From the NCBI GenBank assembly GCA_039984955.1, contig JBDWTN010000007.1, forward strand, positions 3,108,501-3,172,500: 64,000 nucleotides of DNA. Reading direction: 5' to 3'. Below the pieces are notes generated by a model, which saw only the letters and a list, made by a program, of their open reading frames with translations, did no database searches and had not been told where the DNA came from. The first letter of the stretch is position 1; each line of letters begins with the position of its first letter. The DNA is from Marinobacter alexandrii. Lineage in GTDB: Bacteria; Bacteroidota; Bacteroidia; Cytophagales; Cyclobacteriaceae. The position numbers were made by a program, and so were the translations under genes. Of this stretch, positions 49,963 through 61,513 are shown piece after piece.

Positions 49963-50142
49963 ATGGGAAAAGTATTAATTACACAGAAGAAAAGTACAAT
50001 TAAGCGTCCTGAGAATCAGAAACGTACAATTGTTGCTCTCGGCCTTGGTAAACTCAATAGGTCAGTTGAAAAAGAATTGACTCCTGCCATAAACGGGATG
50101 ATCAAGACTGTTAATCACCTCGTAGAAGTTAAAGAGTTGTAA
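49963..50142 (+). CDS. rpmD: 50S ribosomal protein L30
   Basis: 59 residues, read directly from the gap between rpsE and rplO: MGKVLITQKKSTIKRPENQK, then TIVALGLGKLNRSVEKEL and ending NHLVEVKEL. The pattern I.RP..Q..T..ALGLGK is the L30 signature. It starts 4 bases after rpsE and ends 2 before rplO. Confidence 0.96.
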   Translation: MGKVLITQKKSTIKRPENQKRTIVALGLGKLNRSVEKELTPAINGMIKTVNHLVEVKEL

Positions 50143-50144
50143 TC

Positions 50145-50594
50145 ATGAGACTTGAATCATTAAAGCCTGCAGAAGGCTCAACAAAGAATAGAAAGAGAAT
50201 TGGTAGAGGACAGGGGTCTGGTCGAGGCGGTACATCCACTAAAGGGCACAATGGTGCTCAGTCCAGAGCAGGTTACTCTAGAAAAACTGGTTTTGAAGGA
50301 GGTCAGATGCCTTTGCAAAGAAGAATTCCAAAGTTTGGCTTCAAAAACAATAACAAAATTGTTTCTAAAGCAATTAACTTGGATGACCTTCAGAAACTAA
50401 GTGAAACGAAGAAGCTAAAAGAAATTACACCTGAAATTCTCAAGGAAAATGGACTTGCTCAGAAGAAGGACATTGTGAAAGTATTAGGCAGAGGAGAATT
50501 AAAGACAGCACTAAAGGTTTCAGCACATAAATTCTCGAAAACAGCTCAAGAAGCTATTGAGAAAGCTGGTGGATCTATTACCGTAGTTGAATAA
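50145..50594 (+). CDS. rplO: 50S ribosomal protein L15
   Basis: 149 residues. Late assembly protein. The Gly/Arg-rich N-terminal arm (RKRIGRGQGSGRGGTSTKGH) and FEGGQMPLQRRIPKFGFKN are typical. It overlaps the secY start by one base (TAATG). Confidence 0.98.
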   Translation: MRLESLKPAEGSTKNRKRIGRGQGSGRGGTSTKGHNGAQSRAGYSRKTGFEGGQMPLQRRIPKFGFKNNNKIVSKAINLDDLQKLSETKKLKEITPEILKENGLAQKKDIVKVLGRGELKTALKVSAHKFSKTAQEAIEKAGGSITVVE

Positions 50595-51901
50595 TGAAGA
50601 AATTCATAGATACCATACGAAATATTTTTTCCATTGAGGAGCTAAGAACCAGAATCCTTAATACGATTGGGTTTTTGGTGATTTTTAGACTTGGTTCTTT
50701 CGTGGTATTACCAGGAGTGGATCCATCTAAGTTGACTGGAGAGGCATCAGGTATCTTTGGATTGCTAGATACATTCCTAGGAGGAGCATTTAGTAACGTA
50801 TCAGTTTTTGCCTTAGGCATTATGCCATACATCTCGGCATCAATTGTTCTTCAATTGATGACAGTAGCTGTACCTTATTTTCAAAAACTCCAGAAAGAAG
50901 GTGATAGCGGGAGAAAAAAGATTAATCAATTAACCAGAGTTTTGACTATCGCAATCTGCTTTGCTCAAGGTTTTAGTTATGTGTCTGCAGCCATTGAACC
51001 AGATGCAATTATCAATAATACGTTTTTCTTCAAGTTTACTTCAGTCATTATTATCACATCAGGAACAATATTCTGTATGTGGTTGGGAGAAAAAATCACA
51101 GATAAGGGTATTGGTAATGGTATATCAATGTTAATAATGATTGGTATTATCGCTAGATTCCCAGGTAGTCTTGTTGCAGAGGCTGTAACGAGAGGGATGA
51201 GTGAAATGCTATTGTTTATTCTTGAATTAGTAGCTCTGTTCTTTGTTGTATTAGTGACGGTCGCTTTAGTTCAAGCGGTTCGAAGAGTCCCCGTCCAGTA
51301 TGCAAAACAAGTTGTTGGTAATAAAGTATATGGTGGTCAACGACAGTACATTCCACTTAAAGTAAACGCTTCAGGTGTAATGCCAATAATTTTCGCTCAA
51401 TCTATCATGTTCTTGCCAGCAATGCTAGCAGGGTTATGGAGAGAAGAAAGTGATTTTGCAAACTATATAGGTACTACATTTTCGGATTTCACATCTTGGC
51501 AGTACAATCTGACATTTGCGATTATGATTATCATATTCACATTTTTCTACACGGCCATTACAATCAATCCTAATCAGATTGCTGATGATATGAAAAGAAA
51601 CGGTGGATTTGTTCCGGGAGTTAAACCTGGTAAGCAAACCGCAGATTATTTGGATAATATTTTGTCTAGAATCACTTTACCAGGAGCAATTTTCCTAGCG
51701 ATCATTGCAATTCTTCCAGCTTTCGCAATGATTGCTGGCGTAAATCAGGGCTTTGCTCAGTTTTATGGAGGAACATCACTATTGATCATGGTAGGTGTAA
51801 TTCTTGATACACTTCAGCAGATTGAGAGCTACTTGCTCATGAGGCATTATGAGGGAATGATGAAATCAGGTAGAGTTAAAGGAAGAACTCAAGCAGCATA
51901 A
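50594..51901 (+). CDS. secY: Preprotein translocase subunit SecY
   Basis: 435 residues, ten membrane helices. It forms the Sec channel with SecE (22514) and is the first export step for the many signal-peptide proteins here. [15 protein letters not shown], the plug/helix 2 region [40 protein letters not shown] and the cytosolic loops [20 protein letters not shown] and [20 protein letters not shown] are conserved. The stop shares a base with infA. Confidence 0.98.
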   Translation: MKKFIDTIRNIFSIEELRTRILNTIGFLVIFRLGSFVVLPGVDPSKLTGEASGIFGLLDTFLGGAFSNVSVFALGIMPYISASIVLQLMTVAVPYFQKLQKEGDSGRKKINQLTRVLTIAICFAQGFSYVSAAIEPDAIINNTFFFKFTSVIIITSGTIFCMWLGEKITDKGIGNGISMLIMIGIIARFPGSLVAEAVTRGMSEMLLFILELVALFFVVLVTVALVQAVRRVPVQYAKQVVGNKVYGGQRQYIPLKVNASGVMPIIFAQSIMFLPAMLAGLWREESDFANYIGTTFSDFTSWQYNLTFAIMIIIFTFFYTAITINPNQIADDMKRNGGFVPGVKPGKQTADYLDNILSRITLPGAIFLAIIAILPAFAMIAGVNQGFAQFYGGTSLLIMVGVILDTLQQIESYLLMRHYEGMMKSGRVKGRTQAA

Positions 51902-52119
51902 TGGCAAAGCAAGCATCCATAGAGCAAGACGGAACAATTGTGGAAGCATTGTCAAACGCAATGTTTAGAGTAGAGTTAGAGAATGGTCATGAAGTGATAG
52001 CGCATATCTCAGGAAAGATGAGAATGCATTACATCAAAATTTTGCCTGGAGATAAGGTGAAATTAGAAATGTCACCTTATGACTTAACTAAAGGAAGAAT
52101 AGTTTATCGCTATAAATAA
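51901..52119 (+). CDS. infA: Translation initiation factor IF-1
   Basis: 72 residues, an S1/OB fold. [20 protein letters not shown], the core [20 protein letters not shown] and a KGRIVYRYK end are typical. It sits between secY and rpmJ as in most Bacteroidota. Confidence 0.98.
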   Translation: MAKQASIEQDGTIVEALSNAMFRVELENGHEVIAHISGKMRMHYIKILPGDKVKLEMSPYDLTKGRIVYRYK

Positions 52120-52146
52120 CAGCAGAGGCTGATAAAATAGAAAAAA

Positions 52147-52263
52147 ATGAAAGTAAGAGCATCCGTAAAAAAGCGAAGCGCTGATTGCAAAGTGATCAGG
52201 AGAAAAGGGAAGCTTTATGTGATCAATAAAAAGAATCCAAAGTTTAAACAAAGACAAGGATAA
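52147..52263 (+). CDS. rpmJ: 50S ribosomal protein L36, zinc-free type
   Basis: 38 residues, read directly from the gap between infA and rps[21 protein letters not shown] to NPKFKQRQG. Of the C/C/C/H zinc ligands of the usual form, only one Cys remains, so this is the zinc-independent type. It ends 2 bases before rpsM. Confidence 0.96.
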   Translation: MKVRASVKKRSADCKVIRRKGKLYVINKKNPKFKQRQG

Positions 52264-52265
52264 TT

Positions 52266-52643
52266 ATGGCAAGAGTTGCAGGAGTAGATATTCCCGATAA
52301 CAAGCGAGGTGAGATATCCTTGACTTACATTTTTGGTATTGGTAAAACTTCAGCTCAGAAGATATTAACTGAGGCTGGTGTTGATCTAAGCAAAAAAGTA
52401 CAAGACTGGACAGATGAAGAAGGTGGTAAAGTAAGGACTATCATCCGTGAGAATTTCAAAGTAGAAGGAGTTCTCAAAGGGGAAGTTCAGATGAGTATTA
52501 AGCGACTATTGGATATTGGATGCTATAGAGGTCTTCGCCACAGAAAAGGATTGCCAGTAAGAGGTCAGCATACTAAGAATAATGCGCGTACTCGAAAAGG
52601 TAAGAGAAAAACGGTTGCGAACAAGAAGAAAGCTACTAAGTAA
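52266..52643 (+). CDS. rpsM: 30S ribosomal protein S13
   Basis: 125 residues. At the top of the 30S head contacting P-site t[33 protein letters not shown] and [20 protein letters not shown] are typical. Confidence 0.98.
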   Translation: MARVAGVDIPDNKRGEISLTYIFGIGKTSAQKILTEAGVDLSKKVQDWTDEEGGKVRTIIRENFKVEGVLKGEVQMSIKRLLDIGCYRGLRHRKGLPVRGQHTKNNARTRKGKRKTVANKKKATK

Positions 52644-52650
52644 TAGATAG

Positions 52651-53043
52651 ATGGCACAAAAGAGAAAAGATAAAGCTAAAAAGAGAGTTGTTGCTATTGA
52701 CGCTTTGGGTCAAGCCCACATTAAAGCATCATTCAATAATATCATCATCTCGATGACAAACGGAACGGGTCAGGTTATAAGCTGGGCATCAGCTGGTAAA
52801 ATGGGTTTTCGTGGATCTAAAAAGAATACGCCATATGCTGCACAGGTTGCGGCTCAAGAATGTGCTCAAAAAGCATATGATCTTGGTCTAAGAAAAGTAG
52901 AGGTGTTCGTGAAAGGTCCTGGTTCAGGAAGAGAATCAGCTATCCGGACTATCCAGAATGTGGGAATAGAAGTTACAATGATTAAAGATGTAACTCCACT
53001 ACCTCACAATGGATGTCGACCACCGAAAAGAAGAAGAGTTTAA
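52651..53043 (+). CDS. rpsK: 30S ribosomal protein S11
   Basis: 130 residues. On the platform near the E site. [20 protein letters not shown], the Ala-rich [18 protein letters not shown] and [18 protein letters not shown] are typical. Confidence 0.98.
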   Translation: MAQKRKDKAKKRVVAIDALGQAHIKASFNNIIISMTNGTGQVISWASAGKMGFRGSKKNTPYAAQVAAQECAQKAYDLGLRKVEVFVKGPGSGRESAIRTIQNVGIEVTMIKDVTPLPHNGCRPPKRRRV

Positions 53044-53066
53044 GATATTAAAAACAGTAATAGATA

Positions 53067-53669
53067 ATGGCAAGATATACTGGGCCTAAGACTAAAATTT
53101 CAAGACGATTTGGAGAGCCAATCTTCGGAGCTAGCAAAGCTTTACAAAAGAAGGCGTATCCACCGGGACAACACGGTCGTGGACGTAGAAAGAAGCAGTC
53201 TGAATATGCAATCCAGCTAGCTGAAAAGCAAAAAGCTAAATACACTTATGGAGTGTTGGAGCGTCAGTTTGCTAATGTTTTTGACAAAGCGTCTAGAAAG
53301 AGTGGGATCACAGGGGAAATTTTATTGCAGCTTTTAGAAGCTAGATTGGATAACACTGTATTCCGTCTTGGTATCGCTCCTACAAGGAGAGCTGCCAGAC
53401 AGCTAGTGTCTCATAAGCATATTACTGTGAATGGTAGCGTAGTAAACGTTCCTTCATATACATTAAAAAATAATGACATCATTGGTGTAAGAGAGAAGTC
53501 AAAATCTCTTGAAGCTATTACAGATAGCCTTGCATCGAATGCACGTAGCTACTCTTGGTTGGAATGGGATTCCTCTAATATGAACGGAAAGTTTTTAAAC
53601 TCTCCGAGTCGAGAAGAGATTCCTGAAAATATTAAGGAACAGCTAATTGTTGAATTGTACTCTAAGTAA
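53067..53669 (+). CDS. rpsD: 30S ribosomal protein S4
   Basis: 200 residues. It starts 16S assembly with S7. [20 protein letters not shown] and the S4 RNA-binding domain ([36 protein letters not shown]) are typical. Its place between rpsK and rpoA is standard. Confidence 0.98.
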   Translation: MARYTGPKTKISRRFGEPIFGASKALQKKAYPPGQHGRGRRKKQSEYAIQLAEKQKAKYTYGVLERQFANVFDKASRKSGITGEILLQLLEARLDNTVFRLGIAPTRRAARQLVSHKHITVNGSVVNVPSYTLKNNDIIGVREKSKSLEAITDSLASNARSYSWLEWDSSNMNGKFLNSPSREEIPENIKEQLIVELYSK

Positions 53670-53689
53670 ACACTCAAAAAATAAGATAT

Positions 53690-54682
53690 ATGTCTATCCT
53701 AGCATTTCAAATGCCGGAAAAAGTGGTAATGGAAAAAGCAGACGATTTCCATGGCCTCTTTACTTTCAAACCCCTTGAAAAAGGATACGGTGTTACTGTT
53801 GGTAATGCTTTAAGAAGAATTCTTCTTTCTTCTTTAGAGGGTTATGCAATAACTGGTGTAAAAATACCAGGCGTTTTGCACGAATTCTCCACTGTCGAAG
53901 GTGTTGTAGAAGATGTGAGTGAAATGATTCTTAACCTTAAAATGGTAAGATTCAAGAAAATTGAAGAAGGAGCTCCTGACGGAAGCATCACTGTAAGTGT
54001 TTCAAACATGAAGAAGCTAACAGCGGGAGATCTTGCTAAAGCAACCACATCTTTCGAAATTCTGAATCCTGATCACGTAATTTGTCACCTTGACGAATCA
54101 GCGAAGTTCGAAATCGAGCTTACTGTAGAAAAGGGTAGAGGTTACGTAGGAGCAGATGATAACAAGCCTGCTGACCAGAATTTCGGATTTATCGCTATTG
54201 ATTCAATCTTTACTCCTATTAAGAATGTAAAATACAGCGTTGAAAATACGAGAGTTGAACAAAAGACTGATTATGAGCAATTAACGCTTGATATTGAGAC
54301 GGACGGTTCAATTCACCCGGAGAATGCTTTGAAAGGTGCTGCAAATATTTTGATACAACATTTCATGTTATTCTCTGATCAAAACATGATTCTTGAGACT
54401 CAAGAAGCAGGCGAGCCAGAGCAAGTAGATGAAGAGTTACTTCACATGAGAAAAATGTTGAAGACTAATCTGAATGATCTTGATCTTTCAGTTAGAGCTT
54501 ACAATTGTCTAAAAGCTGCTGATGTAAGAACACTTGGAGATTTAGTATCTCTTGAGATTTCTGACATGATGAAGTTTAGAAATTTTGGTAAGAAGTCTCT
54601 TGCTGAACTTGAGCAGTTAGTTTCTGATAAAGGTCTCACCTTTGGTATGGACCTTGGTAAATACAAACTGGAAGAAGAATAA
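53690..54682 (+). CDS. rpoA: DNA-directed RNA polymerase subunit alpha
   Basis: 330 residues. Its N-terminal domain (1 to about 230) nucleates polymerase assembly: [41 protein letters not shown] linker follows and the C-terminal DNA-binding domain at about 255-320 has [20 protein letters not shown] and [13 protein letters not shown]. It partners rpoB/rpoC of this window. It shares one base with rplQ. Confidence 0.98.
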   Translation: MSILAFQMPEKVVMEKADDFHGLFTFKPLEKGYGVTVGNALRRILLSSLEGYAITGVKIPGVLHEFSTVEGVVEDVSEMILNLKMVRFKKIEEGAPDGSITVSVSNMKKLTAGDLAKATTSFEILNPDHVICHLDESAKFEIELTVEKGRGYVGADDNKPADQNFGFIAIDSIFTPIKNVKYSVENTRVEQKTDYEQLTLDIETDGSIHPENALKGAANILIQHFMLFSDQNMILETQEAGEPEQVDEELLHMRKMLKTNLNDLDLSVRAYNCLKAADVRTLGDLVSLEISDMMKFRNFGKKSLAELEQLVSDKGLTFGMDLGKYKLEEE

Positions 54683-55311
54683 TGAGACACGGCAAGAAAT
54701 TTAATCACCTTGGTAGAAAGACAGCACATAGAAGTGCTATGCTTTCAAATATGGCTTCTTCTCTTATCATTCATAAGAGGATTAATACAACTGTAGCTAA
54801 GGCGAAAGCGCTTAGAAAGTATATTGAGCCACTTCTGACCAAATCAAAAACAGATGATACTAACTCCAGAAGAGTTGTATTTTCTTATCTTCAAGATAAA
54901 GAATCTGTAACAGAACTTTTCAACACTGTTGCTGGAAAAATAGCTAGCCGACCTGGTGGTTATACTAGAATAATCAAGACTGGAGCTAGACTTGGCGATA
55001 ATGCGGAGATGTGCATGATGGAGCTTGTTGATTTCAATGAGTTATTGTTAGGAGATGAGGCCGCAGGAAAAGCTAAGACAAGGAGATCTAGAAGAGGTGG
55101 AAGTAGCAAAGCAAAAGCAGAAACGCCTACTAAAGCAGACGTGGAAGAAGTGATAGTTGCAGAAGAAGTGGTGGATGCACCAAAAGTAGAAGAAGCGGTT
55201 GCTGAGGAAGTTGTTGAAGAAGCAACAATTGAAGAAGTAGATGCGAAAGCTGAAGACACTCCATCAGATTCGGAAGAAAAAAGTAACGAAGACGAAGAAG
55301 ATAAGAAATAG
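54682..55311 (+). CDS. rplQ: 50S ribosomal protein L17 with acidic tail
   Basis: 209 residues, about 80 more than E. coli L17. The core 1-125 ([40 protein letters not shown]) is normal. After a short basic stretch ([14 protein letters not shown]) the last 60 residues are Glu/Val/Ala-rich and very acidic. Similar tails occur in other Bacteroidota. It is the last gene of the ribosomal cluster, followed by a strong terminator. Confidence 0.97.
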   Translation: MRHGKKFNHLGRKTAHRSAMLSNMASSLIIHKRINTTVAKAKALRKYIEPLLTKSKTDDTNSRRVVFSYLQDKESVTELFNTVAGKIASRPGGYTRIIKTGARLGDNAEMCMMELVDFNELLLGDEAAGKAKTRRSRRGGSSKAKAETPTKADVEEVIVAEEVVDAPKVEEAVAEEVVEEATIEEVDAKAEDTPSDSEEKSNEDEEDKK

Positions 55312-55332
55312 TCTTAATAGTCGTCGAAAATA

Positions 55333-55367
55333 AAAGGGATTGAGCTAAGAGCTCAATCCCTTTTTTT
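55333..55367 (+). terminator. Terminator of the ribosomal cluster
   Basis: AAAGGGATTGAGCT and AGCTCAATCCC pair around AAG, followed by seven T. The strongest hairpin of the window, 22 bases after rplQ. Confidence 0.93.
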
Positions 55368-55388
55368 ATTTTACAAGAAATTTAAAGT

Positions 55389-55787
55389 ATGAGAGTTTTA
55401 ATGTTGTTATTACTTCTTACAACGTTTTTTTCCTGTAAGAATAATCAAGCTAAATCATCAATTTCTGATGTTCCCAACCAGTACCCTACTGTTCAGAATC
55501 AATATCCTTCCTACGATACATATATTCCTAATCCTGATGAAGTTGTATTACAATTAAGGTTTGTAGAGGCTGAGTTTTCTGGGAAAACTTGGAAAAACAA
55601 TGTGAAAGTTATTCGCCAACTGAAAGCTGGATTTGGATTTAAAGATCGATTAAGATCGGAAAGTGAGATTGTATTATTAAGTGAAGAAAAAATCACCTTA
55701 GATGAGTTTTATTGTTCTGCTCAGTACCAGCTATCAGAAAATTTAAATGAACCTAAGACTTTCGTCTTAATGAAAATTTTAAAATAA
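55389..55787 (+). CDS. Small predicted lipoprotein
   Basis: 132 residues. A Leu-rich signal ends in a lipobox-like TFFSC with the lipidated Cys at residue 16, then a Ser/Asn/Pro/Tyr-rich linker with NQYPTVQNQYPSYDTY. The C-terminal 80 residues are a small mixed domain I do not recognise. It lies 5 bases before the large T9SS protein at 55793, so the two are probably co-transcribed. No clear promoter separates it from the rplQ terminator. The function is unknown. Confidence 0.6.
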   Translation: MRVLMLLLLLTTFFSCKNNQAKSSISDVPNQYPTVQNQYPSYDTYIPNPDEVVLQLRFVEAEFSGKTWKNNVKVIRQLKAGFGFKDRLRSESEIVLLSEEKITLDEFYCSAQYQLSENLNEPKTFVLMKILK

Positions 55788-55792
55788 TAAGT

Positions 55793-58700
55793 ATGAGAAA
55801 GAGTTTACTGGTCCTACTAGTTCTAATAGTTAGTGTTCAACTTTATGGACAAAATTTTAAAGTAAGGGATAATCCTCATTTAAGATTGGAGTTTGAGAAC
55901 CAAAAATTGATTAATCCATCAACTGGATTGATACCTAATAATATTAGATATAGGGAGCTGAAGTTTGCTGAAAGATTAGCGAGTAATTCAAGGATAAGTT
56001 CTTTAGATGAAACAACTATTTGGAATAGAAGAGGACCATTCAATGTTGGTGGTCGAACACGTGCATTAGCAGTAGATGTCTTAAACGAAGATGTTATTTT
56101 AGCGGGTGGTATCTCAGGCGGAATGTGGAGGTCCGATGATGCTGGAAGTACTTGGGTTAAAGTTTTAAGTGCTTCTGAAATCCAAAGTGTTAGTTGTATA
56201 GCTCAGGATCCTCGCGCAGGTCAAACAAATACATGGTACTATGGTACGGGTGAAATTAGTGGTAATTCAGCAAGCGCATCAGGAGCATTCTATTTAGGTG
56301 ACGGGATATACAAGTCTATAGATAACGGATTGACTTGGAATGTTTTGCCAAGTACAGTAGATGGAAATCCTGAATCTATTACATTTGATGGATTTGAGGT
56401 GGTCAATGAGATTGTTGTGAACCCAACGAATGGAGATGTATTTGCAGCTACTTTTTATGGAATATTTCGATTGCCAGAAGGCGATACTGAATTTGCAGAG
56501 GTACTGGATAATCCAAATAGAGGATGGTCGGATGTGGTAGTGACTACTGATGGCATTCTTTACGCATCCTTGGAGGGTGATGGAGTCTATAGGTCTACAG
56601 ATGGAGGAGCAAATTGGGATAATATTACTGATTCAAACTTTGCTAGCGGTCTTGCAAATGGAGATCGAATTGAATTGGGGCTTGCCCCATCTGCTCAGGA
56701 TACACTTTATGTTATTGCTATGGACGGGTCTAATCATACACTTTGGATGTATGACAATAATACGGGAGGAACGGCTACTTGGTCTGATAGGTCTGCTAAT
56801 ATACCTTCAGGCTCGCCTTTTGGGGGTGATGTTGGGGATTACACAAGTCAAGGCGGTTACGATATGCTTGTTACCGTAAAACCCGACGATCCTAATTTCG
56901 TGATTATTGGAGGCACAAATCTTTACAGATCAACAGATGGATTTGCAACGAGTATCAATACGACCGGTTGGATTGGAGGATACTCTACAGCTAATAACAT
57001 TAGTAGCTATACGAATCAACATCCGGACCAACATTCTTTTCAGTTTTTATCCGGTAATAAGGCCATCAGTGGAAACGATGGAGGTGTTCAAATAACTAAT
57101 GACATAACAGATACAACACCAAATGGTGTGGGTGAAACAGTGGACTGGAATCCTTTGAATAATGGATACTTTACATCGCAAATTTATGCAGTTTCTGTTG
57201 GGCCAGGAGATCAAATAATCGCAGGATTTCAAGATAATGGAAACTGGCTTACAAACTCTACTTCTGAAAGTACAAGCTGGGATGATAATTTAGTGAATGT
57301 TTTTGGTGGAGATGGAACTTACAATGCAATCAATAGCGATGGAACTGTGAGATACATTTCTACACAGTTTGCAAGAACGTTTAGGTTGGAATACTCTGAT
57401 GCGGACGATTTGATTTTCGATAGTTTCACTCAGATAGATCCTTCTTCTGGTTACACTGGAGTATTTGTGACTCCATTTTATCTGGATCCAAATAACGATG
57501 ACATATTTTATTTAGGAGGAGATTCCGATCTATTTGTAAATACTCAGGTTACTACAGGAACAAGAAGTGCTGGATGGAAGTCTATTTCTTTACCGAATAA
57601 CCAAGGTGACGTGTCTGAAATAGGTACTACTACATCAGATATGGTCTATGTTGGTACCGATAGAGGAGAGGTCTACAAAATCGAAAACCCAGCAGAAACA
57701 AGCCCAGTGATTACAGACGTAACTTCTGATATTTTCCCCAGCGGAGCATACGTTTCAAGTGTAGGGGTCAATCAGTTCGATGCTGATGAGCTAATTGTTG
57801 TGTTCTCTAACTACGGAGTGCAAAGTATTTTTTACTCAAACGACGGTGGCGTTTCATGGGATAACATAAGTGGGAACCTAGAAGAAAATAGTGATGGCTC
57901 TGGGAGTGGTCCTTCTGTAAGAGCAACTCGTATAGCTGGAAATGGATATGAATACATTGTTGGAACAAGTACTGGCTTATATTCAACCAGAGTCCTTGAC
58001 GGAATTAACACAGTATGGGTTCAAGAAGGAGCTTCCAATATTGGAAACGTAGTTATTAATCATATTGTAAATAGGACGGATGGTCTTACAGTAGTAGGAA
58101 CTCATGGAAATGGGATCTATAGTTCCACTATTATTCCTGAACTCGATATGAGTGTTAAGAATATTGATGAGCCAGTCAGTCAAGTTTTTAGCGAAATATC
58201 AGATGTTAAAGCTACTGTTACTAATAATGGCGGTACAACAGTAAGTTCCTATGATCTTACTTTGATGGTAGGAGACAATGAAATTGTATCAGAAACCATA
58301 GATGTATCTTTATTCACAGGTGAAAATCATACTCATACATTTTCCGAACAAGTTGATTTCACTTCTATCGGAAGTTATGATATTAGTGTTTCTGTAACAT
58401 TAGCGGGTGATTTGAATAGCGCGAATGACTCTCAGTTAGTATCGATCTTTAGTTTGGCAGCTCCTAGTAGTTTAACACTCTCGAATAACACAATACTAGA
58501 AAATGAGTCAGCAGGGACAGCAATAGGTACTTTTAGTACAGATGATGAAGATGATGATCAGCATGACTATTCCCTTGTAGAAGGAGATGGAGCAGATGAT
58601 AATTCAAGTTTTTCTATCATATCTGAAGAATTACGATCGAGAGAAGAATTTGAGTTCACTACTCAGTCAGCATTTACTATTCGTGTTCAAACTGAAGATG

Positions 58701-59026
58701 ATGATGGTAATACTTTCGTCAGGTCTTTTTCCATAGACGTTTCAGAGGTACTTGGAACAAACGAGTTGGATGAACTCGGAATTGTTGTTTACCCTAATCC
58801 ATTTACTAGTGGTGTTTACTTGGAAATGATCAATGACCACATTGGTATAATTCAGGTGACAGTTAGTGACCTTCAAGGCAAATCAGTACTACTTTCAAAA
58901 AAGTATGAAAAATCTGAAAGACAAACAAAGTCTATGTTGGATCTGGAGGAACTCTCTGCAGGTCTTTATATTATTAAATTCCAAATTGGTGATGAAACTT
59001 ACTCAGGAAGACTGCTAAAGGAATAA
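55793..59026 (+). CDS. Large T9SS-secreted BNR/sortilin-like protein
   Basis: 1077 residues. A signal peptide ends in LYGQ near residue 20. Residues about 80-770 hold BNR/Vps10-type beta-propeller repeats with the S.DGG.TW pattern (SDDAGSTW, SIDNGLTW, STDGGANW, SNDGGVSW). A CARDB-like Ig domain lies at about 785-881 and a cadherin-like domain with DDEDDDQ at about 890-985. A type A T9SS sorting domain (VVYPNPFTSG, VSDLQGKSV, LSAGLYIIKF) fills 995-1077. The protein should pass Sec, then T9SS, to the surface or medium. No catalytic residues were recognised; adhesion or glycan binding is an inference. Confidence 0.8.
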   Translation: MRKSLLVLLVLIVSVQLYGQNFKVRDNPHLRLEFENQKLINPSTGLIPNNIRYRELKFAERLASNSRISSLDETTIWNRRGPFNVGGRTRALAVDVLNEDVILAGGISGGMWRSDDAGSTWVKVLSASEIQSVSCIAQDPRAGQTNTWYYGTGEISGNSASASGAFYLGDGIYKSIDNGLTWNVLPSTVDGNPESITFDGFEVVNEIVVNPTNGDVFAATFYGIFRLPEGDTEFAEVLDNPNRGWSDVVVTTDGILYASLEGDGVYRSTDGGANWDNITDSNFASGLANGDRIELGLAPSAQDTLYVIAMDGSNHTLWMYDNNTGGTATWSDRSANIPSGSPFGGDVGDYTSQGGYDMLVTVKPDDPNFVIIGGTNLYRSTDGFATSINTTGWIGGYSTANNISSYTNQHPDQHSFQFLSGNKAISGNDGGVQITNDITDTTPNGVGETVDWNPLNNGYFTSQIYAVSVGPGDQIIAGFQDNGNWLTNSTSESTSWDDNLVNVFGGDGTYNAINSDGTVRYISTQFARTFRLEYSDADDLIFDSFTQIDPSSGYTGVFVTPFYLDPNNDDIFYLGGDSDLFVNTQVTTGTRSAGWKSISLPNNQGDVSEIGTTTSDMVYVGTDRGEVYKIENPAETSPVITDVTSDIFPSGAYVSSVGVNQFDADELIVVFSNYGVQSIFYSNDGGVSWDNISGNLEENSDGSGSGPSVRATRIAGNGYEYIVGTSTGLYSTRVLDGINTVWVQEGASNIGNVVINHIVNRTDGLTVVGTHGNGIYSSTIIPELDMSVKNIDEPVSQVFSEISDVKATVTNNGGTTVSSYDLTLMVGDNEIVSETIDVSLFTGENHTHTFSEQVDFTSIGSYDISVSVTLAGDLNSANDSQLVSIFSLAAPSSLTLSNNTILENESAGTAIGTFSTDDEDDDQHDYSLVEGDGADDNSSFSIISEELRSREEFEFTTQSAFTIRVQTEDDDGNTFVRSFSIDVSEVLGTNELDELGIVVYPNPFTSGVYLEMINDHIGIIQVTVSDLQGKSVLLSKKYEKSERQTKSMLDLEELSAGLYIIKFQIGDETYSGRLLKE

Positions 59027-59047
59027 TATAAATTTAATTAGCACTAA

Positions 59048-59080
59048 AAGCCACCTCTTATTAGAGGTGGCTTTTTATTT
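59048..59080 (+). terminator. Terminator after the T9SS protein
   Basis: AAGCCACCTCT (59048-59058) pairs with AGAGGTGGCTT (59063-59073), then TTTATTT. Confidence 0.9.
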
Positions 59081-59094
59081 GCCCATTCCGTAAT

Positions 59095-59111
59095 TATTTT
59101 TGCACCCCAGT
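59095..59111 (+). promoter_or_regulatory. Promoter -7 box of carA-eno
   Basis: TATTTTTG at 59095-59102 extended by CACCCC, ending 9 bases before ATG 59112, so the mRNA would be almost leaderless. The -33 side is a TTTT run of the preceding terminator, so it is weak. Confidence 0.45.
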
Positions 59112-60215
59112 ATGAAATATCCCACCCGCATTAAAGCAACTCTTCTATTACAAGACGGCACAACATTCACTGGTTATTCTATAGGCAAGCAAGGCACCTC
59201 AGGAGGTGAAATTTGCTTTAATACAGGAATGACTGGTTATCAGGAGATTTACACAGACCCCTCATATTATGGCCAGATAATCGTAAATACTACTTCTCAT
59301 ATTGGTAACTATGGTGCCATAGATACAGAGGTAGAGAGCGATCATCCCACTATTAAAGGTTTAGTGGTTAATGATTTCTCTAATATTTACAGTAGAACTA
59401 GTGCAACGGAAAGTCTTCAGGAATTCTTAGAAAGAAATAATACAGTTGGAATAGGAGGCTTAGATACAAGAAAACTGGTTAGGCACATTCGTACAAAAGG
59501 TGCAATGAATGCAATTATCTCTTCAGAATTAACGGGTGATTCATTACAAGCTGAACTAGACAAGATACCAAGTATGGAAGCTCTCGAGCTTTCAACTAAA
59601 GTAACAACTAGTAAACCTTATGAATTAGGCAATGAAAACACCGGTTTTAAAGTTGCTATTCTTGATTTGGGTGTTAAAAAATCCATCCTAAAGAACCTGG
59701 TAAATAGAAACTGTCACTGCAAAATCTTTCCTGCAGAAACTTCTTTTGAAGAAATGCAAAAATGGAACCCTGATGGCTACTTTGTTTCGAACGGACCAGG
59801 AGACCCAGCTGTCATGGATTATGCGTCAAATACAGTAAAAGATGTTCTTGATAAGAATATTCCTTTGTTTGGGATTTGTATGGGTAGTCAGATATTAGCT
59901 AAGGCAGTAGGTATTTCAACGTACAAAATGCATCATGGACATAGAGGCTTGAATCACCCCGTCAAGAATCTCAATACCGGATTAAGTGAGGTTACTTCAC
60001 AAAATCATGGATTTGCTGTTGATATGGATGCACTAAAAAATTCAAAAGAAGCTGAATTAACCCATTTAGACTTGAATCATGATACTGTTGAAGGGTTGAG
60101 ACTCATTGGCAAACCTGCCTTTGCAGTCCAATATCACCCTGAATCCTCTCCAGGACCAAATGATTCGACTTATCTGTTCGATGATTTTATACAACTAATA
60201 AAAGATAATAAGTAA
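59112..60215 (+). CDS. carA: Carbamoyl-phosphate synthase small subunit
   Basis: 367 residues from ATG 59112; the frame continues four codons upstream into the -7 box, so 59112 is chosen. It hydrolyses glutamine and feeds ammonia to CarB for arginine and pyrimidine synthesis. The N-terminal domain has SGGEICFNTGMTGYQEIYTD and the class I amidotransferase domain has the nucleophile C256 in GICMGSQ, H342 and E344 in HPESSPGP. The residue after the Cys-Met-Gly is Ser instead of the usual His of GICLGHQ. carB is not in the window. It abuts eno with no gap. Confidence 0.95.
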   Translation: MKYPTRIKATLLLQDGTTFTGYSIGKQGTSGGEICFNTGMTGYQEIYTDPSYYGQIIVNTTSHIGNYGAIDTEVESDHPTIKGLVVNDFSNIYSRTSATESLQEFLERNNTVGIGGLDTRKLVRHIRTKGAMNAIISSELTGDSLQAELDKIPSMEALELSTKVTTSKPYELGNENTGFKVAILDLGVKKSILKNLVNRNCHCKIFPAETSFEEMQKWNPDGYFVSNGPGDPAVMDYASNTVKDVLDKNIPLFGICMGSQILAKAVGISTYKMHHGHRGLNHPVKNLNTGLSEVTSQNHGFAVDMDALKNSKEAELTHLDLNHDTVEGLRLIGKPAFAVQYHPESSPGPNDSTYLFDDFIQLIKDNK

Positions 60216-61490
<1,275 letters not shown>

Positions 61491-61513
61491 GTAACATAAC
61501 TGTATCTTATAAT

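Noticed and set aside
54960-55259. Ser/Thr-rich minus-strand open frame in rplQ
   Set aside because: Low-complexity antisense reading of the Glu/Ala/Val-rich tail of L17.
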